NCBI GenBank assembly: GCA_964367715.1
Contig: CAYIYO010000071.1
Coordinates: 1-6,243, forward strand
DNA length: 6,243 bases
Source: CAYIYO01 sp964367715
Lineage (GTDB): Bacteria; Chlamydiota; Chlamydiia; Chlamydiales; Criblamydiaceae
Reading direction: 5' to 3'
The position numbers were made by a program, and so were the translations under genes. Below, one piece after another: positions 1 to 5,433 of the stretch (within the stretch, counting starts at the first letter, position 1; every line of letters begins with the position of its first letter). A model generated the notes under the pieces. The model was not told the origin of the DNA. It ran no database searches and saw nothing but the letters and a program-made list of their open reading frames with translations.

Positions 1-43
1 TCGTAACAAAAAAGAATATATCTGCTTTCATTAATGTATCCAT
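1..43 (-). CDS. Start of a small gene, truncated by the window edge (left copy)
   Basis: On the minus strand an ATG at 43 opens a frame reading MDTLMKADIFFFVT, which runs off the window. The start is set by a TATAAT box ending 6 nt upstream, the same spacing as at four other starts here, so a leaderless mRNA is likely. The hydrophobic run IFFFV suggests the beginning of a membrane segment. Short single-pass membrane proteins with a similar beginning seem familiar from Patescibacteria, but that is from memory and unchecked. The function is unknown. An identical start lies at the right end on the other strand. Confidence 0.55.
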   Translation of the reverse strand, partial: MDTLMKADIFFFVT

Positions 44-49
44 AATTAC

Positions 50-55
50 ATTATA
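50..55 (-). promoter_or_regulatory. -10 box of the left MDTLMK gene
   Basis: The minus strand reads TATAAT here, then 6 nt, then ATG at 43. Transcription would start at or next to the A of the ATG. No convincing -35 box was found upstream. Confidence 0.6.
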
Positions 56-70
56 TCATATAGATAACAG

Positions 71-94
71 AAAAAGCTCCTTTCGGAGCTTTTT
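71..94 (-). terminator. Hairpin terminator after the Imm33-like gene
   Basis: A 10-bp perfect stem (AAAAAGCTCC with GGAGCTTTTT) closes a TTTC loop. The A-run on one side and T-run on the other let it work in both directions. On the minus strand it lies about 130 nt past the stop of the gene at 225-578. On the plus-facing side it could also end read-through from the left. An identical copy lies at 881-904. Confidence 0.8.
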
Positions 95-98
95 CTAA

Positions 99-209
99 AT
101 GCGCGGTCGACCGGACGAAGTTTGAACTGCGATACTAGAACATAATGGGCATATTTACATACCAGATTTACGGGAAAAGCATCAGTTAGGATATGCAGCG
201 CATTTTTAA
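99..209 (+). pseudogene. Decayed small reading frame, copy A, with in-frame TGA
   Basis: From the ATG at 99 the frame reads MRGRPDEV, then a TGA at 123-125, then TAILEHNGHIYIPDLREK and a short unrelated tail to the TAA at 207. Copy B (909-1010) has AGA (Arg) at the TGA position and reads DEVRTAIQKHYGYIYIPNL. Many differences between the two are synonymous (GGG/GGT, TAC/TAT, TTA/CTT, GCG/GCT, AAG/AAA). That pattern shows the segment was once under protein-coding selection. The parent protein is not recognised. The frame begins right at the edge of the shared terminator repeat, so the original N-terminus is probably lost. Confidence 0.5.
100..116 (+). other. tRNA-Asp 3'-end fragment, att-like copy 1
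   Basis: Seventeen bases are identical to 5661-5677, which is the 3' end of the intact tRNA-Asp gene plus flanking bases, in the same orientation. In the parallel repeat copy B the corresponding place reads ACTGGT instead of TCGACC, so this tRNA-like sequence is specific to copy A. It may be an attachment-site remnant. It may also be a chance result of divergence within the repeat. Confidence 0.45.
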
Positions 210-224
210 GATATTAGTTTACTT

Positions 225-578
225 TTAATCGATTATTTTCTGATCAAACCAAACATCTTCATACCCCTTATCATCAATTTGAAATCTATAACCAGGAGGA
301 AGTCCGAGGTATTTTAAAAGATCAGGATACATTTCAATTAAATGTTGAATGTGTATATTATCCCATAGTGACGTATCATTATTGATTTCACCTCCAGCCC
401 AGACAAACCAACCCACAGATTTTCCTTCGGGGAGATGGCGAAGACCATTGATTGGAAGTTTCCCACTAATTAGATCTTTTGAAACAGCGATCATTTGATC
501 AAGCGGGGTTCCAACCCACGGAACATTATATTTCTCACATATTTTCATTTGTTGACTAACTATTTCATGTACTTCCAT
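225..578 (-). CDS. Imm33-like small protein (possible immunity protein)
   Basis: This is a 117-residue soluble protein with no signal peptide or membrane segment. The central and C-terminal parts are rich in aromatics: GWFVWAGGE around residues 56-64, then YLGLPPGYRF at 90-99 and YEDVWFD at 106-112. This combination resembles, from memory, the Imm33-like immunity-protein domain family. Those proteins are thought to neutralise toxins, but no toxin gene is visible here, so any function is inference. The start at 578 has no Shine-Dalgarno. A TATATA box at 595-600 implies a leader of only about 10 nt. The gene lies alone between two direct repeats and two tRNA-Asp 3'-end fragments, which suggests a mobile or cassette-like cargo. 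I am sure of the coding call and only moderately sure of the family. Confidence 0.72.
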   Translation of the reverse strand: MEVHEIVSQQMKICEKYNVPWVGTPLDQMIAVSKDLISGKLPINGLRHLPEGKSVGWFVWAGGEINNDTSLWDNIHIQHLIEMYPDLLKYLGLPPGYRFQIDDKGYEDVWFDQKIID

Positions 579-594
579 ATTATTTTTTTTGACT

Positions 595-600
595 TATATA
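595..600 (-). promoter_or_regulatory. Possible -10 box of the Imm33-like gene
   Basis: The minus strand reads TATATAAG at this place, about 17 nt before the ATG at 578, with an A-rich leader and no ribosome binding site. A strong AAGGAGG at 635-641 on the same strand lies too far upstream to serve this start and has no start codon at a useful distance. It is probably a leftover. Confidence 0.35.
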
Positions 601-735
601 ACTTTTAATTTGCTTAGAAATATTACTTAAATATCCTCCTTGTTTTGCAGAACAGGTTCATGCAACAATTCTATCACAGTTCTACGTCCGATACACCCGT
701 GAACTTTTTGTGTATATTTTACTTAATCAAAACCT

Positions 736-752
736 TTGCGCGGTCGACCGGA
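736..752 (+). other. tRNA-Asp 3'-end fragment, att-like copy 2
   Basis: Seventeen bases are identical to 5660-5676, the 3' end of tRNA-Asp and its flank, in the same orientation. With the intact tRNA at the far end, the two copies bracket 753-5659, which holds the copper operon and the small HTH gene. A tRNA 3'-end duplicated at the distal edge of an insert is the usual signature of an integrated island. No integrase is present in the window, so this is a geometric argument only. Confidence 0.5.
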
Positions 753-767
753 ATCTTTCCCGCGACT

Positions 768-870
768 CAAAATTTTTCGTCAAAAATTTTGGTCTGGGCA
801 CCGCCTCGCGTTTTGACTGCTGTCAAAACATTGCTCCGGCGTTCAAGTCCTCAAAAAGCTATACTTTTTG
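768..870. repeat. Cluster of three hairpins in a gene-free stretch
   Basis: Between the Imm33-like gene and the copper operon terminator no credible gene is seen. The stretch instead holds three perfect short inverted repeats: 768-777 with 782-791 (10-bp stem, 4-nt loop), 810-817 with 822-829 (8-bp stem, TGCT loop) and 852-858 with 864-870 (7-bp stem). The terminator at 881-904 is a fourth. Open frames crossing this stretch on the plus strand read hairpin arms and have no protein-like features. Confidence 0.6.
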
Positions 871-877
871 TCGGCCG

Positions 878-985
878 CAGAAAAAGCTCCTTTCGGAGCT
901 TTTTCTAAATGCGCGGACTGGTGGACGAAGTGAGAACTGCTATCCAAAAACATTATGGTTATATTTATATACCAAATCTTCAAGA
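878..985. repeat. Direct repeat copy B (terminator plus small frame)
   Basis: This is the second copy of the repeat at 68-177: 39 identical bases, then a diverged but alignable protein-coding segment. It lies at the downstream end of the copper operon, just as copy A lies at the downstream end of the Imm33-like gene. Confidence 0.85.
881..904 (-). terminator. Hairpin terminator of the copper operon
   Basis: It is identical to 71-94, with a 10-bp stem, TTTC loop and T-run on either strand. It lies about 100 nt past the cupredoxin stop, with no gene between on the minus strand. It is therefore the most likely end of the csoR-copA-cupredoxin transcript. Confidence 0.8.
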
Positions 986-1010
986 AAAAGTAGAAACTAT
1001 TCAACTTTAA
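909..1010 (+). pseudogene. Small reading frame, copy B (33 codons), likely gene remnant
   Basis: From the ATG at 909 the frame reads MRGLVDEVRTAIQKHYGYI, continues YIPNLQEKVETIQL and stops at TAA 1008-1010. It is intact, unlike copy A, but it has no ribosome binding site or promoter. It starts inside the terminator repeat and its last bases overlap the end of the convergent cupredoxin gene. Divergence from copy A is concentrated in third codon positions, so the segment was coding at some time. It is more likely the C-terminal scrap of a longer gene than a functional peptide. The family is not recognised. Confidence 0.45.
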
Positions 1011-1408
1011 CTAAAATTCACCGAGAAGTTATACATTCCCATCCCGCAGACTCCCTGTAATGGTTCACCTGCTTTAGGGGTGCCGACGTCGATTTCAGTC
1101 TCACCAGTTTGAGGCAAGATTTTTTGGTAGCCGATCGAATGGATCGCAAGTGATGCCGAGCAATCATACGTGCCATTTGTTTTGACAACGAGCTTTGTCG
1201 GGATTCCTGCCTTTGCTTCAGTCACTCTCGGAGAATAACCGGCCTTGGCATCGATCGTAATGTACTGGATGCCGTCTTTGACCTCTACGTTTTGGACAGG
1301 CTGATTGGTAGCCACAGTATTGTCTTTGGTTTTTGAACCGCCAAGGAAAACAACACCGAGACCGACGACAAGTGCGAGCGTGATAATGATTGAAGCAGTT
1401 TTGTTCAT
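1007..1408 (-). CDS. Membrane-anchored cupredoxin-like copper protein
   Basis: This is a 133-residue protein. Residues 5-23 form a hydrophobic N-terminal anchor or signal with no lipobox cysteine. A linker of about 20 residues follows, then a cupredoxin-like beta domain from about 46 to 133. The likely copper ligands are Cys83 (in YDCSAS), His90 and Cys121, with Met123 and Met125 in VCGMGMY. That is the usual late Cys-x-Met region of cupredoxins, here with an extra upstream Cys. It should act on the outer face of the membrane, binding or passing on the copper that CopA exports, or protecting the envelope. It is the last operon gene, 18 nt after the membrane protein. It also has its own TATAAT box 6 nt before the ATG, so it can be made without copper induction. 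Confidence 0.85.
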   Translation of the reverse strand: MNKTASIIITLALVVGLGVVFLGGSKTKDNTVATNQPVQNVEVKDGIQYITIDAKAGYSPRVTEAKAGIPTKLVVKTNGTYDCSASLAIHSIGYQKILPQTGETEIDVGTPKAGEPLQGVCGMGMYNFSVNFS

Positions 1409-1414
1409 AAGATA

Positions 1415-1423
1415 ATTATATCA
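1415..1423 (-). promoter_or_regulatory. Internal extended -10 promoter of the cupredoxin gene
   Basis: The minus strand reads TGATATAAT, an extended -10 element, followed by exactly 6 nt and the ATG at 1408. This predicts a leaderless transcript. The box lies in the 18-nt gap after the preceding gene. No CsoR-like palindrome is present here. Confidence 0.6.
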
Positions 1424-1426
1424 AAA

Positions 1427-2440
1427 TTAAATGTTAAAAAGCGGATTAATAATACCAAGCCCTGCAAGACCAGCAAGGAGCGCGAAGATGCCAAGACCGA
1501 TCACCACGATGCCGGCTGATTTGAAGAACAGTGGCGCGTGCTTCCCGTGTGCAAACGATACTGATCCGAATGAGATAATTGCGAGCATGGGGAGCGTACC
1601 AAGAGCAAATGAAAGCATAATGAGAAATCCTGACGTAAATGATCCGCTTGAAAGCGCAGCCACCTGCATCGCTTGGGTAAATCCGCACGGCAGAAAGAAC
1701 GTACCAATGCCGATAAGGATTGGGGCAACGGTTGAATGTTCCACTTTTCTAAAGTAAGCAAAGATACCAGTTGGTAAGGCAACTTTGTTTTTCTTTATGA
1801 TACCAATCAGATTTAGACCAAGGAGTATCATCACGCTCGAAGCGATAAGTCCGAGGATTGCAGAGAACGTAAACGTGACGCCGATTGCCTGTCCAACAAG
1901 TCCGAGTATGCCCCCAAGCACTGCAAAGCCGAGCAATCTGCCACCGTGGAAAAGGACAAACTGCTTTTTGCTTGTCTTGGTGCTTTCATCCTGAGCGACT
2001 TTTGCTGAAAGTGAAAGGATTAGACCACCAACAATAGCAAGACAACTTGAGACCGAGGCAATAAGACCGATAATGAAACTCGTCGTGGGCGTGGTTTTTC
2101 CTCCGATGCCAAGATTGAGGATGCCAGACTTTTGCAATATAAAAAAGAGGATCAGAAATGCAAGTCCGATTGGAAGTGCTTTCCAAATAATATCATCAGA
2201 CTTTTTTTCTTCTATGACTTTCTTTGATGACAGAGTGTACCCGTTCGGCTTTATCTTTGTCGTCAGCATCTCTACTAATGATTCAGGGCTTTGGTCGCTA
2301 TCGGTTTCAATGGTGACTGTTTCTTTTTTTAGATCAACTACCGATTTTTTAATATCTTTCTGCTCGCTCAAAATATCCTCAATGAGAATTTTGCATGAGG
2401 GACAATGGGTACCCGAAACGTGAAAGGTGTATGTTTTCAT
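1427..2440 (-). CDS. HMA domain fused to DsbD_2/TauE-SafE-type membrane protein
   Basis: This is a 337-residue protein. Residues 1-70 form a heavy-metal-associated domain with the motif GTHCPSC (10-16), whose Cys13 and Cys16 should bind Cu(I). The rest has about seven membrane segments, starting near 88, 121, 163, 193, 238, 271 and 309. It has the look of the UreH/DsbD_2 family, often annotated as sulfite exporter TauE/SafE: SSCLA with Cys133, GGRLLGF at 166-172, and FLPCGFTQ with Cys252. Cys133 and Cys252 are placed like the paired membrane cysteines of CcdA/DsbD. Electron transfer or copper relay across the membrane is therefore plausible, while sulfite export is unlikely here. The start is 2 nt after the copA stop without a clear ribosome binding site, so translation is probably coupled to copA. 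Confidence 0.85.
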   Translation of the reverse strand: MKTYTFHVSGTHCPSCKILIEDILSEQKDIKKSVVDLKKETVTIETDSDQSPESLVEMLTTKIKPNGYTLSSKKVIEEKKSDDIIWKALPIGLAFLILFFILQKSGILNLGIGGKTTPTTSFIIGLIASVSSCLAIVGGLILSLSAKVAQDESTKTSKKQFVLFHGGRLLGFAVLGGILGLVGQAIGVTFTFSAILGLIASSVMILLGLNLIGIIKKNKVALPTGIFAYFRKVEHSTVAPILIGIGTFFLPCGFTQAMQVAALSSGSFTSGFLIMLSFALGTLPMLAIISFGSVSFAHGKHAPLFFKSAGIVVIGLGIFALLAGLAGLGIINPLFNI

Positions 2441-2442
2441 AA

Positions 2443-4752
2443 TTATAATTTTACATTCTTTAGTCGTAATGAATTAGCTACGACCGTAATACTCTCAAAC
2501 GCCATAATTGCTCCTGCCAGTGCGGGACTCAACAGGAATCCATAAAATGGAAATAGAATACCTGCCGCTACTGGAATACCGAGTGAGTTATAGCCGAAGG
2601 ACCAGATAAGGTTCTGCCAGATCGTCCTGTTTGTTTTCTTTGCCAGATTCACTGCTTCCGCAACTTTTCCAATATCACCGTTCAGAAGCACAATATCAGA
2701 GCTTTCAATTGCAATATCTGACCCATCGCTCATTGAGATTGCCACATCAGCTTGTGCGAGTGCTGGTGAATCATTTACACCGTCACCAATCATTGCCACT
2801 TTCAGTCCTTTGCTCTGCAACTCTTTGATAATATCGAGTTTTCCTTCTGGCCTTACATCGGTAAACACTTCATCAATGCCAAGTTCTTTGGCAACAGATT
2901 CGCCAGTCTTCTTGTGGTCGCCAGTCGCCATAATAACCTTGAGTCCGAGCTTTTTGAGTTTTGCAATTTCCTGCTTTGCTTCAACTTTGATTGTGTCGTG
3001 GATTTTTATGAGAGACAAAATTTCTTTTGCATCAAACAAATAGAGTTCGCGACCGCTTTCAAATCTGCTGTCCTTAAAATTACTTCTGATAGCAGTTTCG
3101 TTCTGTCCCGTTATTTCAGTCGCATACGCAAGTGAGCCGAGATAGTATTCCTTGTTCTCAATTGTTGCTACCACTCCTTTTCCAGAAACTTCTCTCATGA
3201 GAGTGCTTGGAAACGTCTTTGCTCCTTGGGCATCAAGCCATGCAGCAACACTCTGCGAGACTGGATGTCGTGACGACTTGGTGAGGGAGTATATAAGTGA
3301 TTGCTTGAATTTGGTCTCTTCTTCATCACATACGTGATCTTTGTCTTGGCAAAAGATTCCTTCAATGGATAATTTGTTTTCAGTAAGGGTGCCTGTTTTA
3401 TCAAATACGATGGCATCCACTTTCGCGAGCTTCTCTAAGCTCTCGGCGTTCTTAATAAGTATGCCGCGCCGTGCGCCTGCGCCAACTCCAGTAATAATTG
3501 CGGTCGGTGTAGCGAGTCCAAGCGAACAGGGACACGCAATAACTAGAACTGCCATAGTGGTTGATATTGCTAAGGCAAACGCTTTTGAAAAGCCGAGGGT
3601 AGCCGGAGCAAATATGATCCAAGCCAGGAACGTCAGCACTGCGATACCGATCACAACGTATACAAATACCCCCGATATTTTATCGGCTGTTCGCTCGATG
3701 GGTGCTTTTGAATTTTGAGCATTCTCCACTATTTTCATGATTTGAGATAGTGCAGTATCCTTGCTGTCCTTTTCTACTCTAATTTTGAGAATACCCTGAA
3801 AGTTCTGCGTACCCGCAAAAACAGAATCACCTGTAATTTTGTCTACGGGTACGGACTCTCCGGTAAGGTTTGATTCATCGATACTGCTTGATCCACTAGC
3901 CACAACCCCATCAACAGGTATCCGTTCATTTGGCTTTACTACGACAATATCTCCAACCACGATTTGGTCGATAGAGATTTCAACTTCCTTTCCGTTACGC
4001 TCTACGATAGCTGATTTACTTGCAAGTTCTGCAAGCTTTTGAAGTGCCTCGTTTGTTTTCTTTTTTGCCCGAGCTTCGAGTGCTTGTCCGAGTGCAATGA
4101 GTCCGATCACGATGATAACGACATCATAGAAGTTGGAAGTGACATCCAAATAAGGAGCGAGTGATTTTTCAAAAGCAGTAACGGCAAAGGAATAAAGAAA
4201 CGCCACAATCGTTGAAATACCAACAAGGGTGTCCATGTTGGCGGTACGGGTCTTTATAAAAATCCAAACGGCGCGAATGTATTTTCGACCAATGCCAAAA
4301 AGTACGAATGTGGCAAAGATCGGCATGAGGTGATGGAAAAATTCATATATGGTTTCCGACATTACGGGAACGATATGATTCTTACTCAGTACATCCCACA
4401 GCATCATGATAAAAGAAAAGATGACCATTGGAATAACAAACTTCATTTCGGACATAGGGTTTATTCCTCCACTTGGTTTAGTGTGATCCATGCGCGCATG
4501 ATCTTCCGCAGACATATTCATAGCAGCCGCATCTTTTGCAGTATCTTCAAATGAGTAGCCGAACGGATGCAGAGTCTTATTAATTGTTTCAATCGGGACA
4601 GGACTATCCTTAAATGTAACCGTGGCTTTTTCAGAGGACATTCCAACATCACAAGTTTCGACTCCTTCTATTTTCTGTACCTTGTTTTGAATGAGTGACA
4701 CACAACTGGCACAGTGCATGCCTACAACCTTATATACTTTTGGAGTGGTCAT
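2443..4752 (-). CDS. copA: Cu(I)-exporting P1B-type ATPase
   Basis: This 769-residue protein has the complete architecture of CopA/CopA-like ATPases, which use ATP to pump Cu(I) out of the cytoplasm. An HMA domain with GMHCASC (11-17) comes first. A His/Met-rich linker (about 76-92, EDHARMDH) and paired helices follow near 105-156. The actuator loop TGES is at 297-300. The transport site CPC is at 407-409, the phosphorylated Asp451 in DKTGT, the nucleotide-binding HP at 496-497 and the hinge GDGVNDSPAL at 656-665. In the late helices Tyr721-Asn722 and Met750...Ser754 match the copper-site residues. The usual MxxSS reads MAFES, with Glu753 for the first Ser. An AAAAGGAAA Shine-Dalgarno overlaps the csoR end, 3 nt before the start, so the two genes are coupled. 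Confidence 0.97.
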   Translation of the reverse strand: MTTPKVYKVVGMHCASCVSLIQNKVQKIEGVETCDVGMSSEKATVTFKDSPVPIETINKTLHPFGYSFEDTAKDAAAMNMSAEDHARMDHTKPSGGINPMSEMKFVIPMVIFSFIMMLWDVLSKNHIVPVMSETIYEFFHHLMPIFATFVLFGIGRKYIRAVWIFIKTRTANMDTLVGISTIVAFLYSFAVTAFEKSLAPYLDVTSNFYDVVIIVIGLIALGQALEARAKKKTNEALQKLAELASKSAIVERNGKEVEISIDQIVVGDIVVVKPNERIPVDGVVASGSSSIDESNLTGESVPVDKITGDSVFAGTQNFQGILKIRVEKDSKDTALSQIMKIVENAQNSKAPIERTADKISGVFVYVVIGIAVLTFLAWIIFAPATLGFSKAFALAISTTMAVLVIACPCSLGLATPTAIITGVGAGARRGILIKNAESLEKLAKVDAIVFDKTGTLTENKLSIEGIFCQDKDHVCDEEETKFKQSLIYSLTKSSRHPVSQSVAAWLDAQGAKTFPSTLMREVSGKGVVATIENKEYYLGSLAYATEITGQNETAIRSNFKDSRFESGRELYLFDAKEILSLIKIHDTIKVEAKQEIAKLKKLGLKVIMATGDHKKTGESVAKELGIDEVFTDVRPEGKLDIIKELQSKGLKVAMIGDGVNDSPALAQADVAISMSDGSDIAIESSDIVLLNGDIGKVAEAVNLAKKTNRTIWQNLIWSFGYNSLGIPVAAGILFPFYGFLLSPALAGAIMAFESITVVANSLRLKNVKL

Positions 4753-4755
4753 AAA

Positions 4756-5031
4756 TTATTTCCTTTTAAGCTTATATACTTTTAATACTTCCTCCTTTGC
4801 CTTACCGACCTGACCAGAAGACATCTGGTGATGCACGCAATGACCAAGATGATTTTCAAGGAGCGCATCTTCCACACTTGAAAGCCCCTGCTTTACTGCC
4901 GAGGTCTGAGTAATGACATCGATACAGTAGGTGTCGTTCTCAATTAACTTCTGTAATCCTCGAACTTGTCCCTCAATAAGCTTGAGACGGCGAACTATTT
5001 TTGACTTACCTTTTTCGTCCATGTATTTCAT
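4756..5031 (-). CDS. csoR: Copper-sensing transcriptional repressor CsoR
   Basis: This is a 91-residue all-helical DUF156/CsoR-family repressor. Starting at the ATG at 5031, the Cu(I) ligands fall at Cys36, His61 and Cys65, with Tyr35 and Glu81 in the second shell. Those are the same numbers as in the Mycobacterium tuberculosis protein, which supports this start. A longer frame from 5076 would translate through the operator and promoter and is rejected. Basic N-terminal residues (KGKSKIVRRLK) and EGQVRGL fit DNA binding. The ATG lies 6 nt after the -10 box, so the mRNA should be leaderless. It is the first gene of the copper operon and its operator lies in its own promoter, so it is autoregulated: copper-free protein represses and Cu(I) relieves. 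Confidence 0.95.
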   Translation of the reverse strand: MKYMDEKGKSKIVRRLKLIEGQVRGLQKLIENDTYCIDVITQTSAVKQGLSSVEDALLENHLGHCVHHQMSSGQVGKAKEEVLKVYKLKRK

Positions 5032-5037
5032 AAGACA

Positions 5038-5066
5038 AGTATATACCCCTAGGGGGTATAAGTCAA
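5038..5066 (-). promoter_or_regulatory. Copper operon promoter
   Basis: On the minus strand TTGACT (-35, 5061-5066) and TATACT (-10, 5038-5043) are separated by exactly 17 bp. The -10 box ends 6 nt before the csoR ATG, which places the transcription start at the start codon. This is the only strong promoter upstream of csoR and copA. Confidence 0.85.
5042..5060. promoter_or_regulatory. CsoR operator
   Basis: TATACCCCTAGGGGGTATA is an inverted repeat with 8-bp arms (TATACCCC/GGGGTATA) around a 3-nt centre. The C-run/G-run layout matches the known operator style of CsoR-type repressors. It fills the spacer between -35 and -10 and overlaps the first two bases of the -10. Bound CsoR would therefore directly block RNA polymerase. 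Confidence 0.88.
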
Positions 5067-5094
5067 CTACGAACACCTTATATTAGCTTTGATT

Positions 5095-5103
5095 TGATAT
5101 AAT
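5095..5103 (+). promoter_or_regulatory. Extended -10 promoter of the small HTH gene
   Basis: TGATATAAT is followed by 6 nt and then the ATG at 5110, giving a predicted leaderless mRNA. No clear -35 box is seen. The copper promoter on the opposite strand begins about 30 bp away, so CsoR bound there could also affect this promoter. Confidence 0.65.
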
Positions 5104-5109
5104 TAAATA

Positions 5110-5394
5110 ATGAAGAATAGTTTAACTATCAGTGGAGTAAAAGTAGATATTCCTACAGCAATTAAAAAGTACAAAACCGTAGGAAAATCTACCATGCTGA
5201 CTGAACGCCAAAGAACAGTTTTTGAGAGTAGATTTGGCATCAAAGATGGGATAATGAAAAGTGATACGGATACTGCCAAGATATTTGGAATTTCAGCCGT
5301 AAGAGTTCGACAACTATATGCGTCTGTATTATATAAGATTGGGGGGTTACCAGATCATTATTGGTCCCTAGACGTTATCCACAGTAAAACCTAG
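5110..5394 (+). CDS. Small sigma-70 region-4-like helix-turn-helix protein
   Basis: This is a 94-residue basic protein. Residues about 29-78 read like sigma-70 region 4: LTERQRTVFESRFGI (30-44), then DTAKIFGISAVRVRQLYASV with an HTH recognition helix around SAVRVRQLY. The N-terminal 25 residues and the C-terminal tail are not recognised. There is no region 2, so it cannot be a full sigma factor. A DNA-binding regulator or a partner of RNA polymerase is possible. It is divergent from csoR, with 78 bp between the two start codons, which hints at a shared control region but does not prove a copper role. The start is set by the TATAAT box 6 nt upstream. Confidence 0.8.
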   Translation: MKNSLTISGVKVDIPTAIKKYKTVGKSTMLTERQRTVFESRFGIKDGIMKSDTDTAKIFGISAVRVRQLYASVLYKIGGLPDHYWSLDVIHSKT

Positions 5395-5398
5395 TTTA

Positions 5399-5427
5399 TT
5401 GTCTTTTTGACCTAAAATTGGTATACT
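5399..5427 (+). promoter_or_regulatory. Promoter directly after the HTH gene
   Basis: TTGTCT (5399-5404) and TATACT (5422-5427) are spaced by 17 bp. The predicted start is near A5434. No start codon ATG follows at the 6-nt position seen elsewhere in the window, and a terminator lies only about 60 nt on. The promoter therefore seems to serve a short untranslated RNA. Confidence 0.55.
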
Positions 5428-5433
5428 CTATTT

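Larger units (their letters stand above)
1..55. repeat. Left arm of a 55-bp terminal inverted repeat
   Basis: These 55 bases are the exact reverse complement of 6189-6243, and the match stops at base 56. The repeat contains a -10 box, the 6-nt gap and the first 14 codons of a small gene. Two readings are possible: a genuine inverted duplication of a gene start, or an assembly-graph end, because 55 is a standard final k-mer length of short-read metagenome assemblers. Either way, the source genome must contain this 55-mer in at least two contexts. Confidence 0.9.
68..177. repeat. Direct repeat copy A (terminator plus decayed frame)
   Basis: Positions 68-106 are identical over 39 bases to 878-916. 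The similarity continues without gaps, at lower identity, to about 177/985. The offset is a constant 810 bp. Each copy holds the same hairpin terminator followed by the same short reading frame on the plus strand. The two copies bracket the Imm33-like gene. Confidence 0.85.

Noticed and set aside
123..125. TGA in the copy A frame as a sense codon (alternative code)
   Set aside because: The parallel position in copy B is Arg, not Gly or Trp, and all longer genes read completely under the standard code. None of the five complete genes ends in TGA, but that sample is too small to argue from.
635..641. Strong AAGGAGG on the minus strand as a real ribosome binding site
   Set aside because: No ATG, GTG or TTG lies at a working distance and an in-frame TAA follows shortly, so it is likely a leftover.
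645..1060. Overlapping plus-strand frames across the hairpin cluster
   Set aside because: They read hairpin arms, the tRNA-like fragment and the terminator. No start signal and no protein-like composition are seen.
1431..1757. Long plus-strand frame opposite the HMA/DsbD_2 gene
   Set aside because: It is the antisense shadow of a gene with clear motifs, and it shows no family features itself. The same holds for the other frames opposite copA and csoR.
5032..5076. Upstream extension of csoR by 15 codons
   Set aside because: It would translate through the operator and the -10 box. The 91-residue start gives exact canonical residue numbering and a proper promoter distance.
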